Positions 8,785 to 17,874 of a DNA stretch of 64,000 nt are shown here, one piece after another. The position numbers and the translations under genes are program-made. The stretch comes from Pseudomonadota bacterium (GTDB taxonomy: Bacteria > Pseudomonadota > Gammaproteobacteria > Burkholderiales > Burkholderiaceae_C). Location of the stretch: positions 1 to 64,000 of the forward strand of contig JAFEDY010000009.1 of assembly GCA_018241405.1 (NCBI GenBank). Reading direction: 5' to 3'. The notes beneath the pieces are model-generated. The model made no database searches. It saw only the letters and a program-made list of their open reading frames with translations, and had not been told where the DNA came from. Within the stretch, counting starts at the first letter, position 1, and the number at the start of each line of letters is the position of its first letter.

Positions 8785-11094
8785 TTATCTGCGGCGCGTG
8801 GCGCTGCTCACAACGGCCAGGGCCGTCATGTTGAGCACGCGGCGCACGGTGGACGCGGGCGTGAGTATGTAGGCCGTGGCCGAGGTGCCCATGAGGATGG
8901 GGCCCACGGTCACGCCGCCGCTGGTCGTGGTCTTGAGCACGTTGTAGAGGATGTTGGCCGAGTCGATGTTCGGGCAGACCAGCAGGTTGGCAGCTCCGGT
9001 GAGCGTCGAGTCCTGCAGGTAGGTGCCGCGGATCTTGGGCTCCAGGGCGGCGTCGCCGTGCAGTTCGCCATCGCATTCGACGTCGGGGTGGCGCGCCACG
9101 AACAGGTCGCGCGCGGCGCGCATCTTGCGGGCCGAACTGCGTTTGGACGAGCCGAAGCTCGAATGCGACAGGAATGCCACCTTCGGCGGGATGCCGAAGC
9201 GCTGCACCTCCTGCACTGCGGCCCAGGCAATCTCGGCCAGCTCCTCGGCCGTAGGGTCCTCGTTGACGTAGGTGTCGGCGATGAACAGCGTGCCGTTGTT
9301 CGGTGTCATCACGGCGTTCAGGGCTGCGTATTGTTTAGAGTCGGCAGCGCGTCCCAGGATATGGTGGATGCGTTCCAGGTGCGTCTCGTAGTTGCCCACC
9401 AGTCCGCAGATCATGGCGTCGGCGTCGCCCAGCCGCACCATGAGGGCGGCGATGATGGTGTTGGATCGGCGCACCGCCGCCTTGGCCATCTCGGCCGTCG
9501 CACCATCGCGCTTCATGAGCTCGTGGTACGTCTCCCAATACTGGCGAAAGCGCGGGTCGTCCGATGGGTCGCAGATCTCCACGTCCTTGCCGGGCTGCAT
9601 GCGCAGGCCGGCCTTGGTGATGCGCGCCGCGATCACAGCGGGGCGGCCGATGAGGATGGGGCGCGCGATATGGTCATCGACGGCGAACTGTGCAGCGCGC
9701 AGCGCGCGCTCGTCCTCGCCGTCGGCATAGGCCACGCGCTTTTGCGTGTCGGGCAGGTTCTTGGCTGCATTGATGACGGGTCGCATCAGGATGCCGGTCT
9801 GGTAGACAAAGCGTGTCAGGCTGGACTTGTACGCGTCCAGATCAGTGATGGGGCGCGTGGCAACGCCCGACTCGGCGGCTGCCTGGGCCACGGCGGGCGC
9901 TATCTTGAGGATCAGGCGCGAGTCGAAGGGCGTGGGGATCAGGTAGTCGGGGCCGAAGGCCAGTTCCTTGCCGGCGTAGGCGGCGGCCACTTCCTCGCTG
10001 ATGTTCTCCTTGGCCAGCGCGGCGATCTGGCGCACGCAGGCGAGCTTCATGGCGTCGGTGATCTTGGACGCGCCGCAGTCGAGCGCGCCGCGGAAGATGT
10101 AGGGGAAGCACAGGACGTTGTTGACCTGGTTGGGGTAGTCTGAGCGGCCCGTGGCAATGATGCAGTCCGGGCGCACGGCCTTGGCCAGTTCGGGGCGGAT
10201 CTCGGGCTCGGGGTTGGCCAGCGCCAGGATGATGGGCTTGTCGGCCATGGTCTTGACCATCTCGGCCGTGAGCACGCCGGGCGCCGAGCAGCCCAGGAAC
10301 ACGTCGGCGCCGTGCACGACGTCGGCCAGGGTGCGTGCCTCTGTATTTTGTGCGTAGCGGGCCTTGGACGCGTCCATGCCGCCGGGGCGGCCTTCGTAGA
10401 TCACGCCCTTGGAGTCCACCATGTAGATGTTCTCGCGCTTTAGCCCCAAGCCCACCATCACGTCCACGCAGGCAATGGCCGCGGCGCCAGCGCCGGAAAC
10501 GGCAATCTTCACCTTGTCGATCTGCTTGCCCACGAGCTCCAGCCCGTTGAGCAGCGCGGCGCTGGAGATGATGGCCGTGCCATGCTGGTCGTCATGGAAC
10601 ACCGGGATGTTCATGCGCTTGGAAAGCTCTTGCTCGATGTAGAAGCATTCCGGCGCCTTGATGTCTTCAAGGTTGATGCCGCCCAGGGTAGGCTCCAGGC
10701 TGGCAACGATTTCGATGATCTTGTCGGGGTCGCGCGCGTCGAGTTCGATGTCGAATACATCCACACCAGCGAACTTCTTGAAAAGGCAGCCCTTGCCCTC
10801 CATCACCGGCTTGCCGGCCAGCGGGCCGATGTCGCCCAGGCCCAATACCGCGGTGCCGTTGGTGATCACGCCCACCAGGTTGCCGCGCGAGGTGTAGTCG
10901 AATGCCTTGCTCGGGTCGGCCTGGATGTCCAGGCAGGGGTAGGCCACGCCGGGCGAATAGGCCAGCGACAGGTCGCGTTGGTTGGACAGCGGCTTGGTCG
11001 GTGTGACCGATATCTTGCCTTTGGAGGGGCTGCGGTGGTATTCGAGAGCGGCTTCGCGCAGGGCTTGTTCGGTGGCAGACATTGGCGTGGTCAT
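8785..11094 (-). CDS. maeB: NADP-dependent malic enzyme with phosphotransacetylase domain
   Basis: Oxidative decarboxylation of malate to pyruvate with NADP. The 769-residue length and order match MaeB: malic enzyme domains in residues 1 to about 430 ([52 protein letters not shown]) and a phosphotransacetylase-like domain from about residue 440. In characterised homologues the PTA-like domain is regulatory, sensing acetyl-CoA, rather than catalytic. The start is [10 protein letters not shown]. It stands alone, flanked by terminators. Confidence 0.95.
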   Translation of the reverse strand: MTTPMSATEQALREAALEYHRSPSKGKISVTPTKPLSNQRDLSLAYSPGVAYPCLDIQADPSKAFDYTSRGNLVGVITNGTAVLGLGDIGPLAGKPVMEGKGCLFKKFAGVDVFDIELDARDPDKIIEIVASLEPTLGGINLEDIKAPECFYIEQELSKRMNIPVFHDDQHGTAIISSAALLNGLELVGKQIDKVKIAVSGAGAAAIACVDVMVGLGLKRENIYMVDSKGVIYEGRPGGMDASKARYAQNTEARTLADVVHGADVFLGCSAPGVLTAEMVKTMADKPIILALANPEPEIRPELAKAVRPDCIIATGRSDYPNQVNNVLCFPYIFRGALDCGASKITDAMKLACVRQIAALAKENISEEVAAAYAGKELAFGPDYLIPTPFDSRLILKIAPAVAQAAAESGVATRPITDLDAYKSSLTRFVYQTGILMRPVINAAKNLPDTQKRVAYADGEDERALRAAQFAVDDHIARPILIGRPAVIAARITKAGLRMQPGKDVEICDPSDDPRFRQYWETYHELMKRDGATAEMAKAAVRRSNTIIAALMVRLGDADAMICGLVGNYETHLERIHHILGRAADSKQYAALNAVMTPNNGTLFIADTYVNEDPTAEELAEIAWAAVQEVQRFGIPPKVAFLSHSSFGSSKRSSARKMRAARDLFVARHPDVECDGELHGDAALEPKIRGTYLQDSTLTGAANLLVCPNIDSANILYNVLKTTTSGGVTVGPILMGTSATAYILTPASTVRRVLNMTALAVVSSATRRR

Positions 11095-11164
11095 GGTGGG
11101 ATTCCAGAAAGAAGAAAATACAGACTTACCGATAACTGACGCTGAGCATCATAGTGGTGCTGCA

Positions 11165-11206
11165 ACGAAAAAAGGCCCAAACCTGCATCCGCGAGCAGGT
11201 TTGGGC
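11165..11206 (-). terminator. Terminator of the permease gene
   Basis: A perfect 12-bp stem GCCCAAACCTGC/GCAGGTTTGGGC with an 8-nt loop is followed on the minus strand by CCTTTTTTC. It sits 26 bp past the permease stop codon. Confidence 0.88.
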
Positions 11207-11231
11207 AAGAGGCTTGTTCAACTTCAGGGTG

Positions 11232-12719
11232 TCAATGCGCTTCCGCCTGGCGGGCGGCTTCCACTGCGGCCGAGGTGTCGCCGCTGGCGCCGTTGAAGAA
11301 CACGTTGAGCAGGACGGCGGCAATCGAGGACAGCAGGATGCCGGACTCGATCAGCGGGTGGATGGCGTGCGGCATCCACTGGCGGAACTGCGGGGCCACC
11401 AGCGGGATCATGCCCACGCCGATGGACACGGCGACGATCATGGCGTTGGAACGGTTGGTCTTGAAGTCCACCGCACTCAGGATGCGGATGCCGGTGGCGG
11501 CCACCATGCCGAACATCACCAGGCCGGCGCCGCCCAGCACCACAGTGGGCAGGGATTCGACCAGCGCGCCCATCTTGGGCAGTATGCCCAGCACGATCAG
11601 GATCACGCCGCCGGCCACGCAGACGAAGCGGCTCTTGACGCCGGTCACGGCCACCAGGCCCACGTTCTGCGAGAAGCTGGTGTAGGGGAAGGTGTTGAAA
11701 ATGCCGCCGATGAGCGTGCCCAGGCCGTCGGTACGCAGGCCGCGCTCAAGGTCCTTCTGGCTGATGTGCCGATCGGTCATCTCGCCGAGTGCGAGGAACA
11801 TGCCGGTGGACTCGATCATCACCACAATCATCACCAGCGTCATCGTCAGGATCAGGATGGGGTCGAAGATCGGCATGGCAATGGACAGCGGCAGCACGAT
11901 GTCGAGCCAGGGCGCCTTGCCCACCTTCTCGAAGGTCATCAGGCCCATGGCCGCGGCCACGACGGCGCCGATGATGATGCCCAGCAGCACCGAAATGTTG
12001 GCAATGAAGCCCTTGGCAAAGCGTGCGATCACGAGGATGGACACCAGCACCAGGCCGGAGATGCCCACGCCGGTGAGGTCGGCGTACTTGGGGTTGGGCA
12101 CGGTGGGCATGAGCTTCAGACCCTGGGGCAGGGGGGGCAGTGAGCTGCCGGGCGCGCCGGCCATGGCCTGGGCCTCGCTGAGCCATTTTGTGTATTCAGG
12201 GTTGACCACGTTGGGTGCCGTCGGCCCCACGGGATTGCCGAAGATCCAGTTGATACCCACGCGCATCAGGCTGATGCCGATCACGGCGATGATGGTGCCC
12301 GTGACCACTGGCGGGAAGAAGCGCAGCATGCGGCTGACCAGGGGGGCTATCAGGATCGAGACCACCCCTGCGCCTATCACCGCGCCGAAGATCAGCCCTG
12401 CCCCTGCCGTTCCGGAGGTGGCCTGGGCCATGGAAACCATGGGCGCGACGGCTGCAAAGGTCACGCCCATCATCACCGGCAGCTTGATGCCGAACCACTG
12501 CGTTGCGCCCCAGGCCTGGATCAACGTGACCAGGCCGCAGACGAACAGATCGGCCGAGATCAGCTGGCTGACCTGGTCGGGCGTGAGGTTGAGTGCGCGT
12601 CCAACGATCAGCGGCACTGCTACAGCGCCGGCATACATCACCAGCACATGTTGTAGGCCCAGGGCGGTGAGTCTGCCCAGGGGCAGCTTTTCATCGACAG
12701 GGTGGACTTGGGTGGTCAT
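11232..12719 (-). CDS. NCS2 urate/xanthine permease
   Basis: Nucleobase:cation symporter-2 family membrane transporter, 495 residues from the ATG at 12719. The upstream in-frame extension to 12911 is not hydrophobic and runs through the operator, so I reject it. Family features are the N-terminal LGLQHVLVMYAGAVAVPLIVG, the central MIESTGMFLALGEMT and the NTFPYTSFSQNVGLVAVTGVKSR motif, with 12 or more hydrophobic segments. The Q/E-bearing motif and the gene context (urate and allantoin catabolism) point to xanthine or urate rather than uracil. A TGTATACA palindrome about 90 bp upstream puts it in the putative GntR regulon. Confidence 0.9.
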   Translation of the reverse strand: MTTQVHPVDEKLPLGRLTALGLQHVLVMYAGAVAVPLIVGRALNLTPDQVSQLISADLFVCGLVTLIQAWGATQWFGIKLPVMMGVTFAAVAPMVSMAQATSGTAGAGLIFGAVIGAGVVSILIAPLVSRMLRFFPPVVTGTIIAVIGISLMRVGINWIFGNPVGPTAPNVVNPEYTKWLSEAQAMAGAPGSSLPPLPQGLKLMPTVPNPKYADLTGVGISGLVLVSILVIARFAKGFIANISVLLGIIIGAVVAAAMGLMTFEKVGKAPWLDIVLPLSIAMPIFDPILILTMTLVMIVVMIESTGMFLALGEMTDRHISQKDLERGLRTDGLGTLIGGIFNTFPYTSFSQNVGLVAVTGVKSRFVCVAGGVILIVLGILPKMGALVESLPTVVLGGAGLVMFGMVAATGIRILSAVDFKTNRSNAMIVAVSIGVGMIPLVAPQFRQWMPHAIHPLIESGILLSSIAAVLLNVFFNGASGDTSAAVEAARQAEAH

Positions 12720-12803
12720 GGGTTTTGTCTCCGGAATAATCGAGGGGCGATGGCTACGCGTATGCCAGGGTTGAAGCGTCGTCAAGACATCGCGTATGGA
12801 AAA

Positions 12804-12817
12804 AGTGTATACAAATT
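12804..12817. promoter_or_regulatory. Putative GntR operator upstream of the permease
   Basis: AGTGTATACAAATT matches the AAGTGTATACACTT consensus found at three other sites in this window. It lies about 90 bp before the permease start codon, in an AT-rich stretch. The match is seen directly; the role is inferred. Confidence 0.65.
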
Positions 12818-12971
12818 GGCTTATATCACCATGGTGAAAACCCACCCCCGTTGCTTGTGGTCTTGAAAAAAAGAAGCTGCCGACGCTTATTCCATAAGGC
12901 CTCCGACGCATATGTAGCTACGGGGCAAAACAGAACCTGCGTGGGCAGCTTGTGGCGCCGCTGCGTGGTGT

Positions 12972-14225
12972 TCAGGTCATAAGGTCGTGCAGCGTGCGTG
13001 CCACCACCTTGGTGGCACGGCGCAGGTCTTCGAGCACGATGCGTTCGTCAGCACGCTTGGCGTGCGATTCGAGCACGGTGCGCGGGCCCGCGCCGTAGAT
13101 CACGCCGGGAATGCCGCGCTCCACGTACAGGCGCACGTCGGTGTACAGCGGCGTGCCCACGGCCGGGGGGCGGCTGCCAAAAACCGCCTCACCATGCTGC
13201 TGGATGGCGTCCACCAGCGGCTTGTTGCCCGCCAACGGCGTCATGGCGTTGGCCAGCAGCAGGCGCTTGATGTCCACGCGCACGGCATCTTCACCCGCGT
13301 AGCCGCGCTGCTGGTTGAACTGCTGCACGGCCTGGGCGATCACGGTGCGGATGCGGGCCTCGACCTCGGCGGGGTTTTCCTCGGGGATCATGCGGCGGTC
13401 GAGCTTCAAGACCACCTTGCCGGGGATGACGTTGGTGTTGGTGCCGCCCTCGATGCGGCCGATGTTGAGATACGGGTGCTTGATGCCCGGCACCTTGGAC
13501 GTCACCTGCTGGTACTGGGTGTTCTCGGCGTACAGCGCGTTCATGATGGCGACGGCACCTTGCAGCGCATCGACGCCCGTGTGCGGCACGGCGGCGTGCG
13601 CCATCTTGCCGTGCACGGTGACCTCCATCTGCAGGCAGCCGTTGTGCGCCGTCACCACTTCATAGCTGAAACCGGCGGCAATCATCAGGTCCGGCTTGGT
13701 CAGGCCTTGTTCCAGCAGCCACCCGGGGCCGAGCAGGCCGCCGAATTCCTCGTCGTAGGTGAAGTGCAACTCGATGGCGCCCTTGGCAGGCCTGGCCACG
13801 GCTTCGAGTGCACGCACGGCGAAGGTGAAGGTGGAGAAATCGCTCTTGCTGACCGCGGTGGCGCGGCCGTACATGGCGCCGTCCACGATGGAGCCGCCGT
13901 AGGGGTCGTGCGTCCAACCCTCGCCGGGCGGCACCACGTCGCCATGCGCGTTCAAGGCCACGGTACGTCCGCCGCTGCCATAGGGGCGGCGCACGATCAG
14001 GTTGGTGATCGTCTCCATGCCGTAGGCCTTGACATCGGCCTCGGGCACGGCGTGCTTTTCGGCGTCGAAGCCCCAGTCCTTGATCAACGCTGCCGTGCGT
14101 TCCGCGTGCGGTGCGTTGTTGCCCGGCGGGGTGTCGGTGGGCACCTGCACCAGCGCTTGCAGGAAGCGCACCTGTTCGTCGAAGTGCTGGTCGATCCAAG
14201 CGTCCAGTTGTTGGTAAGTGCTCAT
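12972..14225 (-). CDS. M20 family amidohydrolase/peptidase, role in purine pathway uncertain
   Basis: Zinc-dependent M20 hydrolase of the ArgE/DapE type, 417 residues. Metal ligands are visible in NAHGDVVPPGEGW (His, Asp), YDEEFGG (Glu pair) and near the C-terminus in ESHAKRADE. The dimerisation domain contains VHGKMAHAAVPHTGVDA. The start overlaps the stop codon of the upstream UraD-allantoate amidohydrolase gene by 4 nt (ATGA), so the two are translationally coupled. That coupling suggests action on a C-N bond within allantoate catabolism, for example ureidoglycine or ureidoglycolate hydrolysis. An N-acyl amino acid deacylase is also possible. An extension of 80 residues upstream in the same frame lies inside the neighbouring gene and is rejected. 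Confidence 0.8.
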   Translation of the reverse strand: MSTYQQLDAWIDQHFDEQVRFLQALVQVPTDTPPGNNAPHAERTAALIKDWGFDAEKHAVPEADVKAYGMETITNLIVRRPYGSGGRTVALNAHGDVVPPGEGWTHDPYGGSIVDGAMYGRATAVSKSDFSTFTFAVRALEAVARPAKGAIELHFTYDEEFGGLLGPGWLLEQGLTKPDLMIAAGFSYEVVTAHNGCLQMEVTVHGKMAHAAVPHTGVDALQGAVAIMNALYAENTQYQQVTSKVPGIKHPYLNIGRIEGGTNTNVIPGKVVLKLDRRMIPEENPAEVEARIRTVIAQAVQQFNQQRGYAGEDAVRVDIKRLLLANAMTPLAGNKPLVDAIQQHGEAVFGSRPPAVGTPLYTDVRLYVERGIPGVIYGAGPRTVLESHAKRADERIVLEDLRRATKVVARTLHDLMT

Positions 14226-15997
14226 GCTGTCTCCTGCGCGAGTTGGTTCAAAACATGGGAAAAGGCGTCCACGGCCAGCTGCATGTCGTCGGCAGTGGTG
14301 GATTCGAGGGGGTTGTGGCTGATGCCGCTGTTGATGCCGCGCACGAACAGCATGGCCTGGGGCATGACCTCGTGCAGCTTCATGGCGTCGTGACCGGCGC
14401 CGCTGGGCATGCAGTGCACGGGCAGGCCCAGGGCACGCACAGCCTCTTCCCAGCGTTGTTGCCATGCGGGAGCGCTGGGGGCGGCGCTGGCCTGCATGCT
14501 CAGCTCGGTCTGCACGCGCAGTCCGCGCCGCTTTGCAATGGCCTGGAGCTCGGCCAGGATGTCCGACACCATGGCGTCGCGCTGTGCGTTGGTGGGTGCG
14601 CGCAGATCCAGCGAGAACTGGCAGCGCCCCGGCACCACGTTGACCGAGCCCGAAGGCACCAGCAGCTGCCCCATGGTGGCCACGCTGTCGCCGTCCTGCG
14701 CGGCGCGCTTTTCAATGTACAGGGCCAGCTCGGCCGTGCCCACGGCGGCGTCGCGGCGCCTGTCCATGGGGGTGGTGCCTGCATGGCTGGCCATGCCGAT
14801 GAATTCGCCCACGTAGCGCGCGCTGCCGTTGATGGAGGTGACCACGCCCAGCGGGATATCGAGCTCATTGAGCACCGGGCCTTGTTCGATGTGCACCTCG
14901 ATGAAGCCCAGGTACTGCGCCACGTCGCGCCGCAGTTTCGGGATATCGTCTATGCACAGGCCCGCGTGCTGCATGGCGGCGCGCAGCGTGATGCCGTCGG
15001 CATCCTTTTGCTCCAGCCACGCGTTGTTGAAGTCGCCCACCAACGCGCCCGATCCCAGGAAGGTGGCCTTGTAGCGCTGGCCTTCTTCTTCGGCAAAGGC
15101 CACGACCTCGATGCCAAATGGCAGGCGCTTGTGCTGGCGGTGCAGCTCGCGCACACAGGCCATGGGTACGAAGATGCCTAGGCGCCCGTCGTACTTGCCG
15201 CCGTTTCTCACGGTGTCGTAGTGGCTGCCGGTGATCAAATACTTGCTGCCGTCCTGTGCGGGCCTGTAGCGCCCCACCACGTTGCCCACGGCGTCGATTT
15301 CGACCTCGTCGAAGCCGCAGTCGCGCATCCAGTGGCTGATGCGCTGGGCGCAGGCGCGGTGTGCGTCGGTCAGGTAGGTGACGGTGAGCTGGCCCTTCTC
15401 GGCATAGCCCTCGTCGCTGTGCTGCGCCAATTTTTCATGCCAGTCCCACACGTCGTAGCCCAGCAGCGGCTCATAGCCGAACTTGTCGTTCAGGCGGATC
15501 TCGGCAATGCGGTGGATATTGCGCAGCGCCTCCGCCAGTTCGAAGTCCACCGGGTTGTCCAGGCGCCGGGCGAAGGTGTCGATGATTTCCTGCTTGGGCA
15601 GGCCCAGCCCGCGCGGGCCGCGCACGGCCAAGATAAAGGGGAAGCCAAAGCGTGCGTTGTAGTCGGTATTGAGCTGCTGGATGCGGGCAAATTCTTCGGG
15701 GGTGCAGTTGGTCAGCCCCGCCTTGCTCTGCTCATTGGTCGATTCGGCCGTGAGGGTCTTGCTCACCATGGCCTTGCCGGCCAGTTCCGGGTGGGCGCGC
15801 ACCAGCGCCAGCTGCGCCTCGCGCGGCGCCTGGGCGAGCTTGCGCACCATGGCGTACTTGAGCTGTGCCAGGGACGCAAACGGGCGCTCGGCCAGGGCGG
15901 CCTCGGCAATCCAGGGGGTGTGCTCGTACAGGCCGTCGAGCATCTGCGCGGCTTCGGCCAGCGGTGCAGCGTTGAGTTGTTCCAGGGTGAAGGCCAC
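14222..15997 (-). CDS. Fused OHCU decarboxylase (UraD) and allantoate amidohydrolase
   Basis: Two enzymes in one chain of 591 residues. Residues 1 to about 170 are 2-oxo-4-hydroxy-4-carboxy-5-ureidoimidazoline decarboxylase, with the catalytic pair His69 (RAHPELAG) and Glu89 (STNEQSKAGL), which converts OHCU to S-allantoin. Residues from about 180 to the end are an M20 allantoate amidohydrolase of the AllC/hydantoinase branch, with GSHYDTVRNGGKYDGRLG, AFAEEEGQRY, HIEQGPVLN, the dimerisation segment GMASHAGTTPMDRRRDA and PSGAGHDAM. The product of domain 1 must be opened by allantoinase PuuE, encoded just upstream, before domain 2 can act, so the fusion brackets the PuuE step. It follows puuE by 66 bp. 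Confidence 0.93.
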   Translation of the reverse strand: MAFTLEQLNAAPLAEAAQMLDGLYEHTPWIAEAALAERPFASLAQLKYAMVRKLAQAPREAQLALVRAHPELAGKAMVSKTLTAESTNEQSKAGLTNCTPEEFARIQQLNTDYNARFGFPFILAVRGPRGLGLPKQEIIDTFARRLDNPVDFELAEALRNIHRIAEIRLNDKFGYEPLLGYDVWDWHEKLAQHSDEGYAEKGQLTVTYLTDAHRACAQRISHWMRDCGFDEVEIDAVGNVVGRYRPAQDGSKYLITGSHYDTVRNGGKYDGRLGIFVPMACVRELHRQHKRLPFGIEVVAFAEEEGQRYKATFLGSGALVGDFNNAWLEQKDADGITLRAAMQHAGLCIDDIPKLRRDVAQYLGFIEVHIEQGPVLNELDIPLGVVTSINGSARYVGEFIGMASHAGTTPMDRRRDAAVGTAELALYIEKRAAQDGDSVATMGQLLVPSGSVNVVPGRCQFSLDLRAPTNAQRDAMVSDILAELQAIAKRRGLRVQTELSMQASAAPSAPAWQQRWEEAVRALGLPVHCMPSGAGHDAMKLHEVMPQAMLFVRGINSGISHNPLESTTADDMQLAVDAFSHVLNQLAQETA

Positions 15998-16063
15998 GGT
16001 GTCTCCTATAAAAATGTGAGCTGAAAACGCTGTAAAAATAAGCGTCTACAGTGGTTCTATGCT

Positions 16064-17023
16064 TTACAAGGCCGGGGCGGGAAAGCGTTCGCTCCAGTGC
16101 CGCGCCAGGTCGATGCGGCGGCACACCCAGACCTGGTCGTGGCGCTGGATATGGTCCAGAAAGCGCTGCAGCGCCGTGATGCGTCCGGGGCGGCCCAGCA
16201 GGCGGCAGTGCATGCCTATGCTCATCATCTTGGGCGCGTTCTCGCCTGCGGGGTCGCCCTCGGCGTAGAGCACGTCGAACGTGTCCTTCATGTACTGGAA
16301 GAACGGGTCGGCGTGCGAATAGCCCTGGGGCAGGGCAAAGCGCATGTCGTTGACGTCCAGGGTGTAGGGCACGACGAGCTGGTGCGCCGCACTGCCGTCC
16401 GTCTTGCCCACCTTCATCCAGAAGGGCAGATCGTCGCCGTAGTAGTCGCTGTCGTAGGCGAAGCGCCCGTCATCGGCCACCAGGCGATGGGTGTTGGGGC
16501 TGTCGCGGCCCGTGTACCAGCCCAGGCCGTGGTCGCCGCGGCCGCCGTACAGGTCGTCGAAGATCTCCAGCGCCTGGCGCATGTGGGCGCGCTCGATCTC
16601 CTCGGGAACGCCCTGGTAGTGGATCCATTTGAGGCCATGGCAGGCCACTTCGTGTCCCAGTTCGTGGAAGGCCTGGGCGAGCTCGCGGTGCTTCTGCAGG
16701 GCCGTGGCCACGCCGAATACCGTCAGCGGCAGGCCGCGGCGTTCAAACTCGCGCAGCAGGCGCCACACGCCGGCACGCGAGCCGTATTCGTAGATGCCCT
16801 CCATGCTCATGTGGCGCTCGGGGTAGGCCGCGGGGTTGAACATCTCGGACAGGAACTGCTCGCTGGCGGCGTCGCCGTGCAGCACGCAGTTCTCGCCGCC
16901 CTCTTCGTAATTGAGCACGAACTGCACGGCCACGCGTGCACCGCCCGGCCAGTGCGGGTGGGGCGTGCGGCGGCCGTAGCCGATGAGGTCGCGGGGGTAG
17001 GGAGCGCAGGCGTCGTAAGTCAT
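16064..17023 (-). CDS. puuE: Allantoinase PuuE (polysaccharide deacetylase fold)
   Basis: Metal-independent allantoinase of the NodB-like deacetylase superfamily, 319 residues, hydrolysing allantoin to allantoate. It is diagnosed by the N-terminus YPRDLIGYGRRTPHPHWPGGARVAVQFVLNYEEG, read here as YGRRTPHPHWPGG and FVLNYEEGGE, and by HELGHEVACHGLKW and SIGMHCRLLGRPGR further on. The family is distinct from the dinuclear-zinc amidohydrolase AllB. The start codon overlaps the stop codon of the upstream gntR gene by 4 nt (ATGA), so regulator and enzyme are co-translated. Confidence 0.94.
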   Translation of the reverse strand: MTYDACAPYPRDLIGYGRRTPHPHWPGGARVAVQFVLNYEEGGENCVLHGDAASEQFLSEMFNPAAYPERHMSMEGIYEYGSRAGVWRLLREFERRGLPLTVFGVATALQKHRELAQAFHELGHEVACHGLKWIHYQGVPEEIERAHMRQALEIFDDLYGGRGDHGLGWYTGRDSPNTHRLVADDGRFAYDSDYYGDDLPFWMKVGKTDGSAAHQLVVPYTLDVNDMRFALPQGYSHADPFFQYMKDTFDVLYAEGDPAGENAPKMMSIGMHCRLLGRPGRITALQRFLDHIQRHDQVWVCRRIDLARHWSERFPAPAL

Positions 17024-17697
17024 GGTGTGATGGAGGAAAGGGCCATGGAGAGGTCGTTGGTCGGCAGGTCGCGGTCAAAGGTCAGTCCCGCTTCCACGTT
17101 GTCCAGGTGCTGCAGCATGAGACGCACGGCGGCGGCCTCGTCGCTGCCGGCGAGCGCGGCCACGATGGCCTCGTGCTCGTCGTGCGAATGTGCTGCGGCT
17201 GTGGTGGACTGGTACATCAGCGTGATCAGTGCGCAGCGCGAGAGCAGCTCGCTCAGCAGCTGGGCCAGCACTTCGTTGCCCATGAGCTCGGCGATACGCA
17301 CGTGAAAGTCGGCCAGCAGCTCGGTGCGCTGGCCCACATCCTCGCGCTCCATGGCCCTCTGCTCGGCTGCGATGTGCTGGCGCAGTGCGCGGATCTTGGC
17401 CGTCGTCCTCTGCGCCATGAAGGCACGCACCATCTCCGCCTCCAGCATGCGGCGCACGGCAAATACCTGGCGCGCTTCTTCGACGGACGGCGTGGCGACG
17501 AAGGCGCCGCGCGCGGGCTCCAGGCGGATGAGCCGGTTTTGCGACAGCTGGAACAACGCCTGGCGCACCAGGGTGCGCGAGACGCCAAAGTGATCCGCCA
17601 GCTTTTGCTCGGCCAGCTTGGTGCCGGGCTGAAGGCGGTGCTCGACGATGGCGCGGGTCAGGCTCTCAACGATGATGTCGGTCGTAGATGCTTCCAT
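17020..17697 (-). CDS. GntR/FCD family regulator of purine catabolism
   Basis: A 225-residue regulator with an N-terminal winged helix (LQPGTKLAEQKLADHFGVSRTLVRQAL) and a C-terminal all-helical FCD ligand domain containing DFHVRIAELMGNEVL and SHDEHEAIVAAL, whose His and Asp residues usually bind a metal and a carboxylate effector. It heads the puuE/uraD-allC/M20 operon and is divergent from a glycerate kinase gene. A perfect TTGTATACAA palindrome lies 30 bp from its start, suggesting autoregulation, and similar sites precede other urate genes in the window. A likely effector is allantoin, allantoate or glyoxylate, but this is inferred. Confidence 0.88.
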   Translation of the reverse strand: MEASTTDIIVESLTRAIVEHRLQPGTKLAEQKLADHFGVSRTLVRQALFQLSQNRLIRLEPARGAFVATPSVEEARQVFAVRRMLEAEMVRAFMAQRTTAKIRALRQHIAAEQRAMEREDVGQRTELLADFHVRIAELMGNEVLAQLLSELLSRCALITLMYQSTTAAAHSHDEHEAIVAALAGSDEAAAVRLMLQHLDNVEAGLTFDRDLPTNDLSMALSSITP

Positions 17698-17723
17698 GCG
17701 ATCATCATAGCTCTAGAACACAA

Positions 17724-17737
17724 TTGTTGTATACAAT
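17724..17737. promoter_or_regulatory. Putative GntR operator, gntR / glycerate kinase divergent region
   Basis: TTGTTGTATACAAT contains the perfect palindrome TTGTATACAA at 17727-17736. Its core matches the sites upstream of the permease, hiuH and puuD. Its position between divergent genes allows control of both. Confidence 0.7.
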
Positions 17738-17874
17738 TTTTGTGGACTGAGGCTAATATCACAGGCGCATGAGCCAACCATGTCGCGGGCGAGGCCGTTT
17801 GGCCCGCCCACGGCTTTGGCGTGGCCGCTTGCCTTTTTTGCCTTTTCATAAGGTTCAGCCGGAGACAACACACC

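Noticed and set aside
14226..14465. 80-residue N-terminal extension of the M20 hydrolase
   Set aside because: It lies entirely within the upstream fused gene, and the ATGA overlap at 14222-14225 gives a family-like N-terminus.
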